From positions 1-40,264 of the forward strand of contig NZ_QNRV01000027.1 of NCBI RefSeq assembly GCF_003315195.1: 40,264 bases of DNA, in the 5' to 3' direction. Of the stretch, positions 1-8,243 are shown piece after piece. The position numbers were made by a program, and so were the translations under genes. How positions within the stretch are numbered: the first letter of the stretch is position 1; each line of letters starts with the position of its first letter. The DNA is from Sutterella wadsworthensis (GTDB taxonomy: Bacteria > Pseudomonadota > Gammaproteobacteria > Burkholderiales > Burkholderiaceae_F). The notes under the pieces are model-generated. The model was not told the origin of the DNA and searched no databases. It saw nothing but the letters and a program-made list of their open reading frames with translations.

Positions 1-124
1 TTACAGTCTCTTGTCAAAGGCCTGACCACTGAATCCACAACCTAACTTTAGAAACCGCCGGATGCCGAACGGCACGTCCGGTGGTGTGGGAGGGAGCGAG
101 GTGCAAATCCGCTCTCTACCCGAT
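1..124 (+). mobile_element. 3' end of a group II intron (domains V and VI)
   Basis: Positions 55-84 fold as a domain V hairpin: an 8-bp stem (CCGCCGGA with TCCGGTGG), a two-base CG bulge, then TGCC/GGCA closed by GAAC. The CGC near the base of the stem sits where the catalytic triad is expected. Positions 87-124 fit domain VI: GGAGCG pairs with CGCTCT, leaving A118 unpaired as the likely branch point, and the element ends CTACCCGAT, like many bacterial group II introns. The exon junction is therefore near 124/125. The reverse transcriptase/maturase gene and the 5' domains would lie upstream of the window; positions 1-50 show no recognisable protein end. Seen: the fold and terminal sequence. 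Inferred: that a full intron lies to the left. Confidence 0.75.
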
Positions 125-259
125 TTGGAATGACCTGTATCGTAGACGATGTACGCTGCGATGCTTGCTGCAATGCCCGCCTATAATCCGGCCTTCAGAC
201 CTGCCTTTAGCGGCAGAAAGCGTTCAGTTTTTTCTTTTGAGGAGGCCCACGGGAGCATC

Positions 260-1060
260 ATGTCCAGCAATCAATACGAAACACTCCTCAAGGATATTTA
301 TGAACGGGGAGCGCACAAATCGGACCGTACCGGCACGGGCACGCGCTCGCTCTTTGGCTGCCAGATGCGCTTTCCGCTGGCTGACGGCTTTCCGCTTGTG
401 ACCACCAAGAAGCTCCATCTGCGTTCGATTATTTACGAACTGCTCTGGTTCCTCTCGGGCTCAACGAACATCAAGTACCTCCATGACCACAAGGTGACGA
501 TTTGGGACGAGTGGGCCGACGAAAACGGCGAACTCGGGCCGGTCTACGGCCGGCAGTGGCGTGCTTGGCCTACTTCGGACGGCCGCACGATTGACCAGAT
601 CTCAGAGGTGCTCGAGCGCATCAAGAAGAACCCCGATTCTCGGCGTCTGTTGGTAACGGCCTGGAATCCGGCTGAAGTGGACAAGATGGCGCTGCCGCCT
701 TGTCACTGCCTCTTTCAGTTTTATGTCGCCGACGGGCGGCTTTCCTGCCAGCTTTATCAGCGCAGCTGCGACATGTTTCTCGGCGTGCCGTTCAATATTG
801 CAAGCTATGCGCTTTTAACGCATATGGTCGCGCAGCAGTGTGATCTCGAACCGGGCGATTTCGTCTGGACGGGCGGCGACTGCCATATTTACGACAATCA
901 CCTTGAGCAGACGGCGCTGCAGCTCTCCCGCGAACCGCGTCCCTATCCGAAGCTCGTGATCAAGCGTCGTCCGGCGTCTCTTTTTGAATATGAGTATGAG
1001 GACTTTGAATTCGAGGACTACGATCCATGGCCGGGCATCAAGGCGCCGGTAGCTGTTTAA
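260..1060 (+). CDS. thyA: thymidylate synthase
   Basis: ThyA methylates dUMP to dTMP, using methylene-tetrahydrofolate as both carbon and hydride donor and releasing dihydrofolate; it is cytosolic. From the ATG at 260 the protein is 266 residues, close to the 264 of E. coli ThyA. Key features are the N-terminal DRTGTGT phosphate-binding loop, the catalytic Cys at about residue 148 in [11 protein letters not shown], and the [12 protein letters not shown] segment that binds substrate phosphate. The frame is open to an ATG at 149, but the extra 37 residues do not resemble the family; GGAGG (241-245) and GGGAG (251-255) precede the chosen start. folA follows 39 bases on, which suits its role in recycling the dihydrofolate made here. 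The insertion site of the intron lies just upstream, so the promoter may be in 125-259 or inside the intron. Confidence 0.97.
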   Translation: MSSNQYETLLKDIYERGAHKSDRTGTGTRSLFGCQMRFPLADGFPLVTTKKLHLRSIIYELLWFLSGSTNIKYLHDHKVTIWDEWADENGELGPVYGRQWRAWPTSDGRTIDQISEVLERIKKNPDSRRLLVTAWNPAEVDKMALPPCHCLFQFYVADGRLSCQLYQRSCDMFLGVPFNIASYALLTHMVAQQCDLEPGDFVWTGGDCHIYDNHLEQTALQLSREPRPYPKLVIKRRPASLFEYEYEDFEFEDYDPWPGIKAPVAV

Positions 1061-1099
1061 ATCCGATTAACCCCCAAGTTTCTCGCGGAACCTTCAACC

Positions 1100-1609
1100 A
1101 TGATTGAACTTATTGCCGCTGCTGCGCGCACCGGTGTCATCGGCGCCGAAAACAAGCTGCTCTGGCGCATCCCAGAGGATTTTGCCTTCTTCAAAAAGAC
1201 AACGATGGGTTCGCCCGTGGTGATGGGAAGCCGTACTTGGGCTTCAATCGGACGGGCGCTCCCTGGGCGGCTCAACGTGATTGTGTCGCGACGACTGCAG
1301 CCTGCGGACATCTCGGCGAAGAACGTCGTGGTCGTGAAGTCGCTCAATGAAGCACTCTCGCTCGCTCAGGCGCGCTCTCGTACAGGGCGTGTTTTTGTGA
1401 TCGGCGGCGGTGAAATCTACCGCCGGGCGATCGCCATTGCCGATCGAGTGTGGCTCACCAAGGTCGATCACGACTTTGAGGGGGATACCTATTTCCCGAC
1501 CATTCCTCGCGGACGATTCAGAGGGGAATGTTTCCGTACGCTCTTGCCCTCTGCGAAGCGTCCTTGGCGGGTGGATTTTGAGTGCTGGACGAAACGTTCA
1601 GGCGCTTAA
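1100..1609 (+). CDS. folA: dihydrofolate reductase
   Basis: FolA reduces dihydrofolate to tetrahydrofolate with NADPH and is the target of trimethoprim. The protein is 169 residues, slightly longer than E. coli FolA (159). The N-terminal strand MIELIAAAA, the LLWRIPEDF segment with the active-site acidic residue after WRIPE, the MGSRTWASIG and LPGRLNVIVSRR NADPH/folate motifs, and the GGGEIYRRAI glycine-rich loop are all present in order. It sits 39 bases after thyA in the same direction, a common thyA-folA pairing, and is followed 30 bases later by a strong Rho-independent terminator, so the two genes probably form one transcription unit. Confidence 0.96.
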   Translation: MIELIAAAARTGVIGAENKLLWRIPEDFAFFKKTTMGSPVVMGSRTWASIGRALPGRLNVIVSRRLQPADISAKNVVVVKSLNEALSLAQARSRTGRVFVIGGGEIYRRAIAIADRVWLTKVDHDFEGDTYFPTIPRGRFRGECFRTLLPSAKRPWRVDFECWTKRSGA

Positions 1610-1638
1610 CGCCTTCTGAAAAAAAGATGTCCACAGCG

Positions 1639-1672
1639 AGCCCGGCAGTGCAAATGCGTTTCCGGGCTTTTT
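1639..1672 (+). terminator. Rho-independent terminator after folA
   Basis: AGCCCGG at 1639-1645 pairs with CCGGGCT at 1662-1668 and is followed by a run of T to 1672. It lies 30 bases past the folA stop. Confidence 0.8.
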
Positions 1673-1748
1673 GCTGAGTCATTGTGACCGGCCGCCGTTG
1701 GCGGCGGCGCACGGCTCTTCGACCCGCATAAGTCTTCGATGCTCAAAC

Positions 1749-1874
1749 TTTTCCACAGGGGCAATGGGGTTTTTGTCCACAGATTCTGTGCATAAGTTAA
1801 GAACGTTCGGGGGAGAAGATTCGCCTTCCCCTCAAAATCAGATGCTTAAGGAGATGCTTAAAAATTAAGCATCT
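1749..1874. other. DnaA-box-like sites plus AGATGCTTAA repeats in the folA/tRNA gap
   Basis: This is the notable content of the 380-base gap between folA and the tRNA genes. Three 9-mers resemble the DnaA box TTATNCACA: TTTTCCACA (1749-1757), TTGTCCACA (1773-1781) and, on the other strand, a perfect TTATGCACA (1787-1795). About 45 bases on, AGATGCTTAA occurs at 1840-1849 and 1852-1861 and in inverted form at 1865-1874; the last two make a perfect 10-bp hairpin with an AAA loop. An AT-rich stretch follows to about 1940. The pattern suggests DnaA binding or a replication-related site, but no replication gene is in view. Confidence 0.4.
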
Positions 1875-1936
1875 GTAAATTACTCATCTATTTGATATAA
1901 AAAGGTTTATTGGCGAATTCACAATCAACAGACAAC

Positions 1937-1968
1937 AAAAAAGAGCCGTTGAATTTCTTCAACCGCTC
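1937..1968 (-). terminator. terminator of the tandem tRNA-Arg unit
   Basis: Read on the minus strand, GAGCGGTTGAA, a GAAA loop and TTCAACGGCTC form an 11-position stem with one mismatch, followed by six T. It lies 26 bases beyond the tRNA CCA end. Confidence 0.8.
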
Positions 1969-1993
1969 CTAACTTATCTGCCTCAAAAACGAA

Positions 1994-2070
1994 TGGTGCG
2001 CCAGGCAGGATTCGAACCCACGACCCTCTGGTTCGTAGCCAGATACTCTATCCAACTGAGCTACTGGCGC
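1994..2070 (-). tRNA. tRNA-Arg (anticodon ACG), copy 1
   Basis: A 77-base cloverleaf on the minus strand with the CCA end encoded (1994-1996). The acceptor stem is GCGCCAG/CTGGCGC, the T loop holds GGTTCGAATCC, and the anticodon stem CTGG/CCAG encloses the loop CTACGAA with anticodon ACG. The first anticodon A is normally deaminated to inosine by TadA, so this tRNA reads CGU, CGC and CGA. It is identical to the copies at 2132-2208 and 18024-18100. Confidence 0.97.
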
Positions 2071-2131
2071 ACGTGCTTCGCATTTGCGTGTCTTTGAAAA
2101 TTTTGCTCATCAAAGACGGATCTGAGAAATA

Positions 2132-2208
2132 TGGTGCGCCAGGCAGGATTCGAACCCACGACCCTCTGGTTCGTAGCCAGATACTCTATCCAACTGAGCT
2201 ACTGGCGC
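2132..2208 (-). tRNA. tRNA-Arg (anticodon ACG), copy 2
   Basis: Identical in sequence to the copy at 1994-2070, from which it is separated by 61 bases. It is the promoter-proximal gene of the tandem pair, with a good promoter immediately upstream at 2229-2257. CCA is encoded at 2132-2134. Confidence 0.97.
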
Positions 2209-2228
2209 ACAAATTTCGCAGAAGGAGA

Positions 2229-2257
2229 ACTATACATACTCGAAAGTGAAAAAGCAA
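2229..2257 (-). promoter_or_regulatory. sigma70-type promoter for the tRNA-Arg pair
   Basis: On the minus strand TTGCTT (2252-2257) and TATAGT (2229-2234) are separated by exactly 17 bases, and the -10 is extended by TGT. It sits about 20 bases upstream of the tRNA 5' end. Confidence 0.7.
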
Positions 2258-2331
2258 GAGTTGCGAGAAAATATTCCCTGATCGAATGCAGGTATACCGC
2301 CGCAAACGAAGCGGCTGCTGCTGAGGAAACG

Positions 2332-2367
2332 AAAATGCCCGGGCAGTCTGAACTGTCCGGGCATTTT
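2332..2367 (-). terminator. terminator after tusA
   Basis: AAAATGCCCGG (from 2332) pairs with CCGGGCATTTT (to 2367) around a short partly paired loop. The A/T flanks make it able to work in either direction; it lies 37 bases past the tusA stop and probably ends the alaS-tusA transcript. Confidence 0.8.
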
Positions 2368-2404
2368 GAAGGAAGATTCACGTTTGGGCGGAAGCGATCA
2401 CAGA

Positions 2405-2671
2405 TCAATCCGCACGGCGCTGAATCTCGCTTACGAACCAATGACGGCCGTCATCATCCACTTCTTCCTGCTTAAGAAGACCGTGACCGGTCTGTCGGCA
2501 GAAATCGGAAAGGTCAGGCGTGCTGTGCGGATCGGTACTCCAAACCGCCAGCACGGCTCCGGGCGTCATCTTTGCAAGAGCCTTTTTGGCACGGAGAACA
2601 GGCATCGGGCACGAAAGGCCGGGAAGCCGCAGCGTCTCCACGCTCTGAGGTTCGTTGTGCACGTTCGTCAT
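2405..2671 (-). CDS. TusA/SirA-family sulfur-carrier protein
   Basis: An 88-residue TusA-like protein. The family carries persulfide sulfur on a single conserved Cys for tRNA thiouridine synthesis, molybdenum cofactor work or sulfur metabolism. The signature CPMPVLRAKKAL is present with the Cys at residue 21; the C-terminal half carries the usual two-layer fold pattern ending HWFVSEIQ. Its ATG overlaps the alaS stop by one base (TGATG), implying translational coupling and one transcript. It cannot be said from sequence whether it serves tRNA thiolation (TusA proper) or another sulfur pathway; no tusBCDE partners are in view. Confidence 0.88.
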   Translation of the reverse strand: MTNVHNEPQSVETLRLPGLSCPMPVLRAKKALAKMTPGAVLAVWSTDPHSTPDLSDFCRQTGHGLLKQEEVDDDGRHWFVSEIQRRAD

Positions 2672-5298
2672 CAGAGCTTTCCTTCGATCCAGGCGCGGGC
2701 TGCTTCGAGCGCTTCCGGGAGCTTCTTGACGTCAGAACCGCCGGCCATGGCGAGGTCAGGCTTGCCGCCGCCCTTGCCGCCGAGGAGACCGGCTACGAAG
2801 CCGGCAAGCTCGCCGGCCTTCACGCGGCCAGTGAGATCCTTGGTAACGCCGGCGGCGAGCTGGACGCGGTCTTCACCGGTGACAGAGGCGAGAATCGCTA
2901 CGGCGCTGCCGAGCTTGTCCTTGACTTTGTCCATCGTTTCGCGAAGCGCTTTGGCGTCTGCGCCGTCAAGACGAGCCAGCAGAACTTTCACGCCCTTGAC
3001 GTCGCGGGCCTCAGCGATGAGCGCATCACCGGCCTTGGCGGCCATCTGGCTCTTGAGCTGATCAATGCCCTTTTCGAGCGTGCGGATCGTCGCGATGGCA
3101 TCGGCAGCCTTGACGGGGACTTCGCTCACCGGGGCCTTGAATTCGCGGGCAGTTGCAGCAAGGAGGCTCTCCGTGTTCTGCACCCAGCTGAGTGCATTCA
3201 TGCCGGTGACGGCCTCGATGCGGCGCACGCCGGCGGCGATGCCCGACTCAGACACGACTTTGAAGAACCCGATGTCGCCAGTGGCCTTGACATGCGTGCC
3301 GCCGCAGAATTCGGTGGACTTGCCGATGTCGAGCACGCGCACGACTTCACCGTAGCGTTCGCCAAAGAGCATCACTGCACCAGTCTTTTTGGCTTCTTCA
3401 ATCGGAAGCACGCGCGTCTGAACCGGCGTGTTCTTGAGGATCTGCGCATTGACGATGCGTTCGACCTCGGCGATCTGTTCGGCTGTCACGGGTTTGCCGT
3501 AAGAGAAGTCAAAGCGCGTGGATTCGGGCGTCACCAGCGAACCCTTCTGGGCAACTTTGTCGCCGAGCACCGTGCGCAGTGCAAAGTGCATGAGGTGCGT
3601 CACGGAGTGGTTGCGGGCAGTGGCTTCACGGCGGGCTTCGTCGACCGCCAGGTCGAACTTGTCGCCCACGGCGACATGACCTTCAGCAACGTGGCACTGC
3701 AGGCCCGTCACGGCGGCCTTCACGCGGAAGGTGTCGAGCACCTTCAGAATAGCCGTGGCGTTCTTGGCTTCGCCCTGATCACCCACCTGACCGCCAGATT
3801 CCGCATAGAACGGCGTGCGGTTGAAGACCACTACGCATTCGCTGCCGGCTTCAACCCGGTCAACCGGCTCGCCGTTGGCGTAGAGCGCCACGACTTCAGC
3901 GTCTTTTTCGGTGAGGGTTTCGTAGCCCGTGAAGACCGTGTCGGCACCGGTGTAATCCAGGCCCTGAGCCATCTTGAATTTGGCCGATGCGCGAGCGGCG
4001 GCGCGCTGGCGTTCCATCGCGGCGTCAAATTCAGCCGTGTTGACCGAAATACCGCGTTCACGGCAGACGTCGGCCGTCAGGTCAGCCGGGAAGCCATAGG
4101 TGTCGTGGAGCTTAAAGACCACATCGCCCGGCAGGACGCCCGTTTTGTTTTCAGCAATAGCGGCATCGAGAATATCCATGCCCTTGCTGAGCGTCTGCAG
4201 GAAGCGGCGTTCTTCGGCCTCAATCACCTTTTCGATCTCATGGTTCATGAGTTCGGGATAGGCTTCGCCCATTTCCTTGCGGACGGCGTCGACGAGCTTA
4301 TAGAAGAAGGGGCCGCGGGCGCCCAGTTTGTAGCCGTGGCGCAGAGCGCGGCGGCAGATGCGGCGCAGCACGTAGGCGCGGCCTTCGTTGCCCGGCACCA
4401 CACCGTCAGCGACGCAGAAGGCGCAGGCGCGGATGTGGTCGGCGATGACCTTGAGGGACGGCGAGTTGATGTCGGCAGGAACCGTCGACACGCTTTCGAC
4501 CGCGGCCTTGGCGGCAGCGAGCAGGTTCTTAAAAAGGTCAATGTCGTAGTTGCTGTGGACGCCCTGAAGCACCGTAGCAATACGTTCGAGACCCATGCCC
4601 GTGTCGATAGAGGGGCGCGGCAATTTATGCATTTCGCCCTTTTCGTCACGATAGAACTGCATGAAGACGAGGTTCCAAATCTCCATGTAGCGGTCGCCGT
4701 CTTCCTCGGGGCTCCCCGGAGGGCCGCCCTGGACGGAAGGACCGTGGTCATAGAAGATTTCTGAGCACGGGCCGCAGGGGCCTGTATCGCCCATCATCCA
4801 GAAATTGTCTGACATGTAGCGGGCGCCCTTGTTGTCGCCGATGCGCACGATGCGGTCGGCGGGAATACCCACTTCTTTATGCCAGATGTCATAGGCCTCC
4901 TGGTCTTCGGCGTAGACCGTCACCCAGAGCTTTTCCGGCGGCAGGTGGAAGTGTTCGGTGAGGAGCTCCCAGGCGAAATGAATGGCATCCTTCTTGAAAT
5001 AGTCGCCGAACGAGAAGTTCCCGAGCATTTCGAAGAAGGTGTGATGACGGGCGGTGTAGCCGACGTTGTCGAGGTCATTGTGCTTGCCGCCGGCGCGGAT
5101 GCACTTCTGCGACGTTGTGGCGCGCTTATAGGGGCGATGATCGAATCCGAGGTAGACGTCCTTGAACTGATTCATGCCGGCATTGGTAAAGAGAAGCGTC
5201 GGGTCGTTGCCGGGAACGACGGGGCTGGACGCCACAATGGTGTGACCTTTGCTTTCGTAGAACTTTAGAAAGGTCCGTCGAATGTCTGCGACTTTCAT
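2671..5298 (-). CDS. alaS: alanyl-tRNA synthetase
   Basis: AlaS charges tRNA-Ala and removes mischarged Ser or Gly. The protein has 875 residues, the family's usual length. The class II catalytic core occupies about 1-240, with the [23 protein letters not shown] and [13 protein letters not shown] segments; a tRNA-recognition helical region follows to about 450. The editing domain carries zinc/catalytic ligands H564 and H568 (HSVTH) and C665/H669 (CGGTH). The C-terminal C-Ala region ends [12 protein letters not shown]. tusA overlaps its stop. Upstream, GGAGAG (5375-5380) and CTCTCC (5396-5401) form an inverted repeat that could be an autoregulatory site, since E. coli AlaS represses its own promoter through a palindrome; this is only an analogy. 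Confidence 0.97.
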   Translation of the reverse strand: MKVADIRRTFLKFYESKGHTIVASSPVVPGNDPTLLFTNAGMNQFKDVYLGFDHRPYKRATTSQKCIRAGGKHNDLDNVGYTARHHTFFEMLGNFSFGDYFKKDAIHFAWELLTEHFHLPPEKLWVTVYAEDQEAYDIWHKEVGIPADRIVRIGDNKGARYMSDNFWMMGDTGPCGPCSEIFYDHGPSVQGGPPGSPEEDGDRYMEIWNLVFMQFYRDEKGEMHKLPRPSIDTGMGLERIATVLQGVHSNYDIDLFKNLLAAAKAAVESVSTVPADINSPSLKVIADHIRACAFCVADGVVPGNEGRAYVLRRICRRALRHGYKLGARGPFFYKLVDAVRKEMGEAYPELMNHEIEKVIEAEERRFLQTLSKGMDILDAAIAENKTGVLPGDVVFKLHDTYGFPADLTADVCRERGISVNTAEFDAAMERQRAAARASAKFKMAQGLDYTGADTVFTGYETLTEKDAEVVALYANGEPVDRVEAGSECVVVFNRTPFYAESGGQVGDQGEAKNATAILKVLDTFRVKAAVTGLQCHVAEGHVAVGDKFDLAVDEARREATARNHSVTHLMHFALRTVLGDKVAQKGSLVTPESTRFDFSYGKPVTAEQIAEVERIVNAQILKNTPVQTRVLPIEEAKKTGAVMLFGERYGEVVRVLDIGKSTEFCGGTHVKATGDIGFFKVVSESGIAAGVRRIEAVTGMNALSWVQNTESLLAATAREFKAPVSEVPVKAADAIATIRTLEKGIDQLKSQMAAKAGDALIAEARDVKGVKVLLARLDGADAKALRETMDKVKDKLGSAVAILASVTGEDRVQLAAGVTKDLTGRVKAGELAGFVAGLLGGKGGGKPDLAMAGGSDVKKLPEALEAARAWIEGKL

Positions 5299-5480
5299 TG
5301 GAAATCGGTTTTAGTTGATCTGCTGCGTCGGTGCGTGTACCAAAGGGTCTGCTCTGCCGCCGGCGCGGATAAATGGAGAGATGCGTCATCCGCCGCTCTC
5401 CGGCAGGGATGATGGATCCGAAACTAATAATTTTAGACCTATTGGCCCGACAGAATCTTTCTCCGGACGGGTCTGTGCGT

Positions 5481-5518
5481 AAAAGATTGGGCGTTCGGCT
5501 TGATGCCGAACGCCCAAT
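5481..5518 (-). terminator. terminator after hemN
   Basis: A perfect 14-bp stem, ATTGGGCGTTCGGC (5486-5499) with its complement at 5505-5518, around a TTGAT loop, followed on the minus strand by C and four T. It lies about 30 bases past the hemN stop. Confidence 0.85.
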
Positions 5519-5548
5519 GATTCATATCAGACGTTTTCGAACGGTGTG

Positions 5549-6952
5549 TCAGGCAATGCGCGAATAGCCGCCGGCGCGATTAGATTCGCGCAGGTAGCGG
5601 TCAAACTGCATAGCGACGGCACGAACGAAGATCTTGCCCTTGGGGAGCACCACCAGGCGGTCGGGGTAAAGCTCAACCAGATCGTGATGAACATAGGGCT
5701 TCATCTTTCCAAGCTCGTAGGCGAAAACTTCGTCGAAATGGATGCCGAATTTGTCTTCCACATCCTTCTTCTTCAGCTCGAAGTTGCACATGATCTTCAT
5801 GATCACATAACGGCGCAGCTCATCGTCTTCGTTGAGGTGATAGCCGCGGTTCGTGGCCAGCCGTCCTTCTTTAATGGCGGCGGCCCAATCGTCGAGTTCG
5901 CGGGGATTGCAGGCATAGGCGCTGCCGATCTTCGAGATGGAGGAGACGCCCAAAGCGACCATGTCGCATTCTGCTTTGGTCGAGTAGCCTTGGAAGTTGC
6001 GCTGCAGCGTACCTTCGATCTGCGCACGCGAGAGCTCATCGTCGATCTTGGCGAAGTGATCCATGCCGATGTAGCGGTAGCCGTTGGCGGTGAGGCGCTT
6101 GATGGCATCAAACATGATGTGCACCTTAGTCACTGTATCGGGCAGATCGGCGGGCAGAATTCGGCGCTGGGGCTTGAAGTGGTTGGGCAGATGCGCGTAG
6201 TGGTAGAGCGCAATGCGGTCGGGCGAGAGTTCAAGCACTTGGTCGATCGTCTGCGCAAAGGTTTCGCGGGTCTGCTTCGGCAGACCGTAGATCAGATCCA
6301 TGTTGATGGAGTGGAACCCCTCGGCGCGGGCTGCATCCATCGTTTCCTTCGTCATTTCAAAGGGCTGAATGCGGTTGACCGCCTTCTGCACATCGGGATT
6401 AAAGTCCTGGACGCCCAGCGACATGCGGTTCAAACCAATTTCACGGAGCTTTTTCACCTTCGAGGGACCGCAGGTACGCGGATCCACCTCAATGGAGAAT
6501 TCGCCGCCGGTTTTAGCGAGCGGGAAGCGCTTCGTGAGCGTGTCCATCATGAGTTCGAGCTCATCCTCGGTGAGGAACGTGGGGGTACCGCCGCCGAAGT
6601 GCAGCTGTTCGAGCTCCTGCGACCCCGTCAGATGCGCCTTCACCAGATCAGCTTCCTGACCGATTAAATCGATGTATGCCGCGCTGCGGCTATGGTCGCG
6701 CGTCACAATCTTGTTGCAGCCGCAGTAAAAGCACACATCGTTGCAGAACGGCACATGCACATAAAGTGAAAGCGGAGCCGGTTCTTTGGCTGTGCCGCGG
6801 CCCGCTAAAGCGCGGGCATAGTCTTCGGCAGTGAATTCGGCATTGAACCGGTCTGCTGTCGGATACGAGGTGTAGCGCGGAGCAGGCACGTCGAACTTCT
6901 TGAGGAGGTCCATGTCAGGCAGCTCGACGCCGCTGGTTTCCGAATTCGTCAT
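5549..6952 (-). CDS. hemN: oxygen-independent coproporphyrinogen III oxidase (radical SAM)
   Basis: HemN decarboxylates coproporphyrinogen III to protoporphyrinogen IX without oxygen, using S-adenosylmethionine radicals, so it supports haem synthesis in anaerobic growth. The 467-residue length matches the family. The N-terminal RYTSYPTADRF segment is typical, and the 4Fe-4S cluster motif is HVPFCNDVCFYCGCN, with C70, C74 and C77 as cluster ligands and C79 next to them; GGGTPTFL follows as the SAM-binding stretch. It diverges from fnr; a perfect FNR box centred near 7033 stands at about -42 from the predicted start of transcription, where FNR normally activates. This is the anaerobic HemN rather than a HemW relative, judged from the N-terminal region and length. 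Confidence 0.96.
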   Translation of the reverse strand: MTNSETSGVELPDMDLLKKFDVPAPRYTSYPTADRFNAEFTAEDYARALAGRGTAKEPAPLSLYVHVPFCNDVCFYCGCNKIVTRDHSRSAAYIDLIGQEADLVKAHLTGSQELEQLHFGGGTPTFLTEDELELMMDTLTKRFPLAKTGGEFSIEVDPRTCGPSKVKKLREIGLNRMSLGVQDFNPDVQKAVNRIQPFEMTKETMDAARAEGFHSINMDLIYGLPKQTRETFAQTIDQVLELSPDRIALYHYAHLPNHFKPQRRILPADLPDTVTKVHIMFDAIKRLTANGYRYIGMDHFAKIDDELSRAQIEGTLQRNFQGYSTKAECDMVALGVSSISKIGSAYACNPRELDDWAAAIKEGRLATNRGYHLNEDDELRRYVIMKIMCNFELKKKDVEDKFGIHFDEVFAYELGKMKPYVHHDLVELYPDRLVVLPKGKIFVRAVAMQFDRYLRESNRAGGYSRIA

Positions 6953-6997
6953 TTTGTGGGGGCCTATGTTTAATTATGACTTGGGTTAAACTTCCTG

Positions 6998-7040
6998 CTA
7001 TTATTTTGGAAGCTTGAGTGTCTTTCTTGATGATTATCAA
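6998..7040 (-). promoter_or_regulatory. FNR box and promoter of hemN
   Basis: TTGATGATTATCAA at 7027-7040 is a perfect TTGAT-N4-ATCAA FNR site. On the minus strand a -10-like TAATAG lies at 6998-7003, giving a start near 6991 and placing the box at about -42, the class II activation position. The same box lies 235-295 bases upstream of the possible fnr starts, so it could also serve autoregulation. The rest of the 315-base hemN-fnr gap (6953-7267) shows nothing else recognisable. Confidence 0.75.
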
Positions 7041-7267
7041 CGTGAGGATCAAGGTCGATTGGATCGAAGGGATTTTCCCTGCGAATTCATCTTTATGAGA
7101 GCCAACGCCTTGATTCTAGGCAGTCAAGATTATTCAAAAATTAGCTTTTCGAAGCTCCGCTCCCTGTATGTGGATTGTCGCCAATAAAGCGCTGCCGTCA
7201 GACGATACGTCTGCGGTGAGGCTTCTTAGCCTACGACTGCTGCATTCTCGTCCTCTGCTTCGGAACT

Positions 7268-8074
7268 ATGAACAGCTGCCGGCCCATGACCCCTCAGGAC
7301 CGGACGACACACCAAGATGAGGAAGAAGTGGTGGCACTTAATAATCCGGCAATGCTCCTGCGGTCAACGTGCTCGAACTGCAACCTGCGTGAATCCTGCC
7401 TCCCGACGGGACTGATCCTGAAGGAGATCGAGCGGCTTGAAGAACTGGTGACCGGCAATCGCCGGCGCATCAAGCGCGGAGAGTCGCTCTTTCGTGCCGG
7501 TGACCGTTTTGACACGCTCTACGCCGTCCGTCTTGGATTTTTGAAGAGCACGGTGATGAGCAGCGACGGCCGCGAGCAGGTGACCAACTTCTTTATGGCC
7601 GGTGAGATGATCGGCTTTGACGGCATTTCGAGCGGCGTGCATTCCTGTGACGTCACCGCGCTTGAAGATACGGAAGTCTGCGTCATCAATTACGACAAGT
7701 TTGAAGAGGCTGCGACCTCCATGCGCTCCATGGGCGCTCATGTGCTCAAGATGCTCTCGCGCGAAATCGTGCGTCAGCACGGCGTGATGCTGCTTTTGGG
7801 CTCGATGCACGCAGAAGAGCGTTTGGCGGCGTTCCTGCTTTCGCTTTCTCAGCGCTTTGAACAGCGCGGCTACTCGCGCAGTGAATTTGTGCTTCGCATG
7901 ACACGAGCGGAAATCGGCTCCTATTTGGGCTTGAAGCTCGAGACCGTGAGCCGCGTTCTGTCGCGCTTCTCGCACGACGGGCTCATTGAGGTCAACCAAA
8001 AGCACGTTCGTATTTTTGATGCGGAAGGCCTGCGGGCCATCGTTTCAGGGGTGCCGCTTTCGGAGCAGCGCTAA
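7268..8074 (+). CDS. fnr: Fnr/Anr-type oxygen-sensing transcription regulator
   Basis: A Crp/Fnr-family regulator of 268 residues that senses oxygen through a 4Fe-4S cluster. The three N-terminal cysteines C35, C38 and C44 (CSNCNLRESC) plus C127 are in the FNR spacing. The cyclic-nucleotide-like beta-roll covers about 60-150, a dimer helix follows, and the C-terminal helix-turn-helix has E225, S228 and R229 (ETVSR), the set that reads TTGAT. It is therefore expected to bind the box at 7027-7040. Start is uncertain: ATG at 7268 has no clear ribosome site; ATG at 7286 and GTG at 7328 (preceded by GAGGAA) are alternatives that keep all cysteines. Confidence 0.95.
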   Translation: MNSCRPMTPQDRTTHQDEEEVVALNNPAMLLRSTCSNCNLRESCLPTGLILKEIERLEELVTGNRRRIKRGESLFRAGDRFDTLYAVRLGFLKSTVMSSDGREQVTNFFMAGEMIGFDGISSGVHSCDVTALEDTEVCVINYDKFEEAATSMRSMGAHVLKMLSREIVRQHGVMLLLGSMHAEERLAAFLLSLSQRFEQRGYSRSEFVLRMTRAEIGSYLGLKLETVSRVLSRFSHDGLIEVNQKHVRIFDAEGLRAIVSGVPLSEQR

Positions 8075-8107
8075 GCCGCTAAACGTCTGACAGCACGTGT
8101 TCCTTCC

Positions 8108-8146
8108 AAAGGAGATGTTCGATTTTTTCGGATGTCTCCTTTTCTT
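8108..8146 (+). terminator. terminator after fnr
   Basis: AAAGGAGA (8108-8115) pairs with TCTCCTTT (8135-8142) and runs into TTTCTTT. It lies 33 bases past the fnr stop. Confidence 0.7.
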
Positions 8147-8162
8147 TCATTCGGCCGCAGAT

Positions 8163-8196
8163 AAAAAAAGGCCGCAACCTTGAGCGGCTGCGGCCT
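8163..8196 (-). terminator. terminator after dsbI
   Basis: On the minus strand AGGCCGCA and TGCGGCCT form an 8-bp stem followed by seven T. It ends the dsbL-dsbI transcript, back to back with the fnr terminator. Confidence 0.85.
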
Positions 8197-8243
8197 GAGA
8201 CAGGAGGAAAGAGAGAGTTAAAGATTTGCGGTCGGGGCTCGCA

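Noticed and set aside
2572-4764. A 730-codon open frame opposite alaS
   Set aside because: It lies wholly antisense to a clearly real alaS and its product resembles no protein; it is a shadow of codon bias in a high-GC gene.
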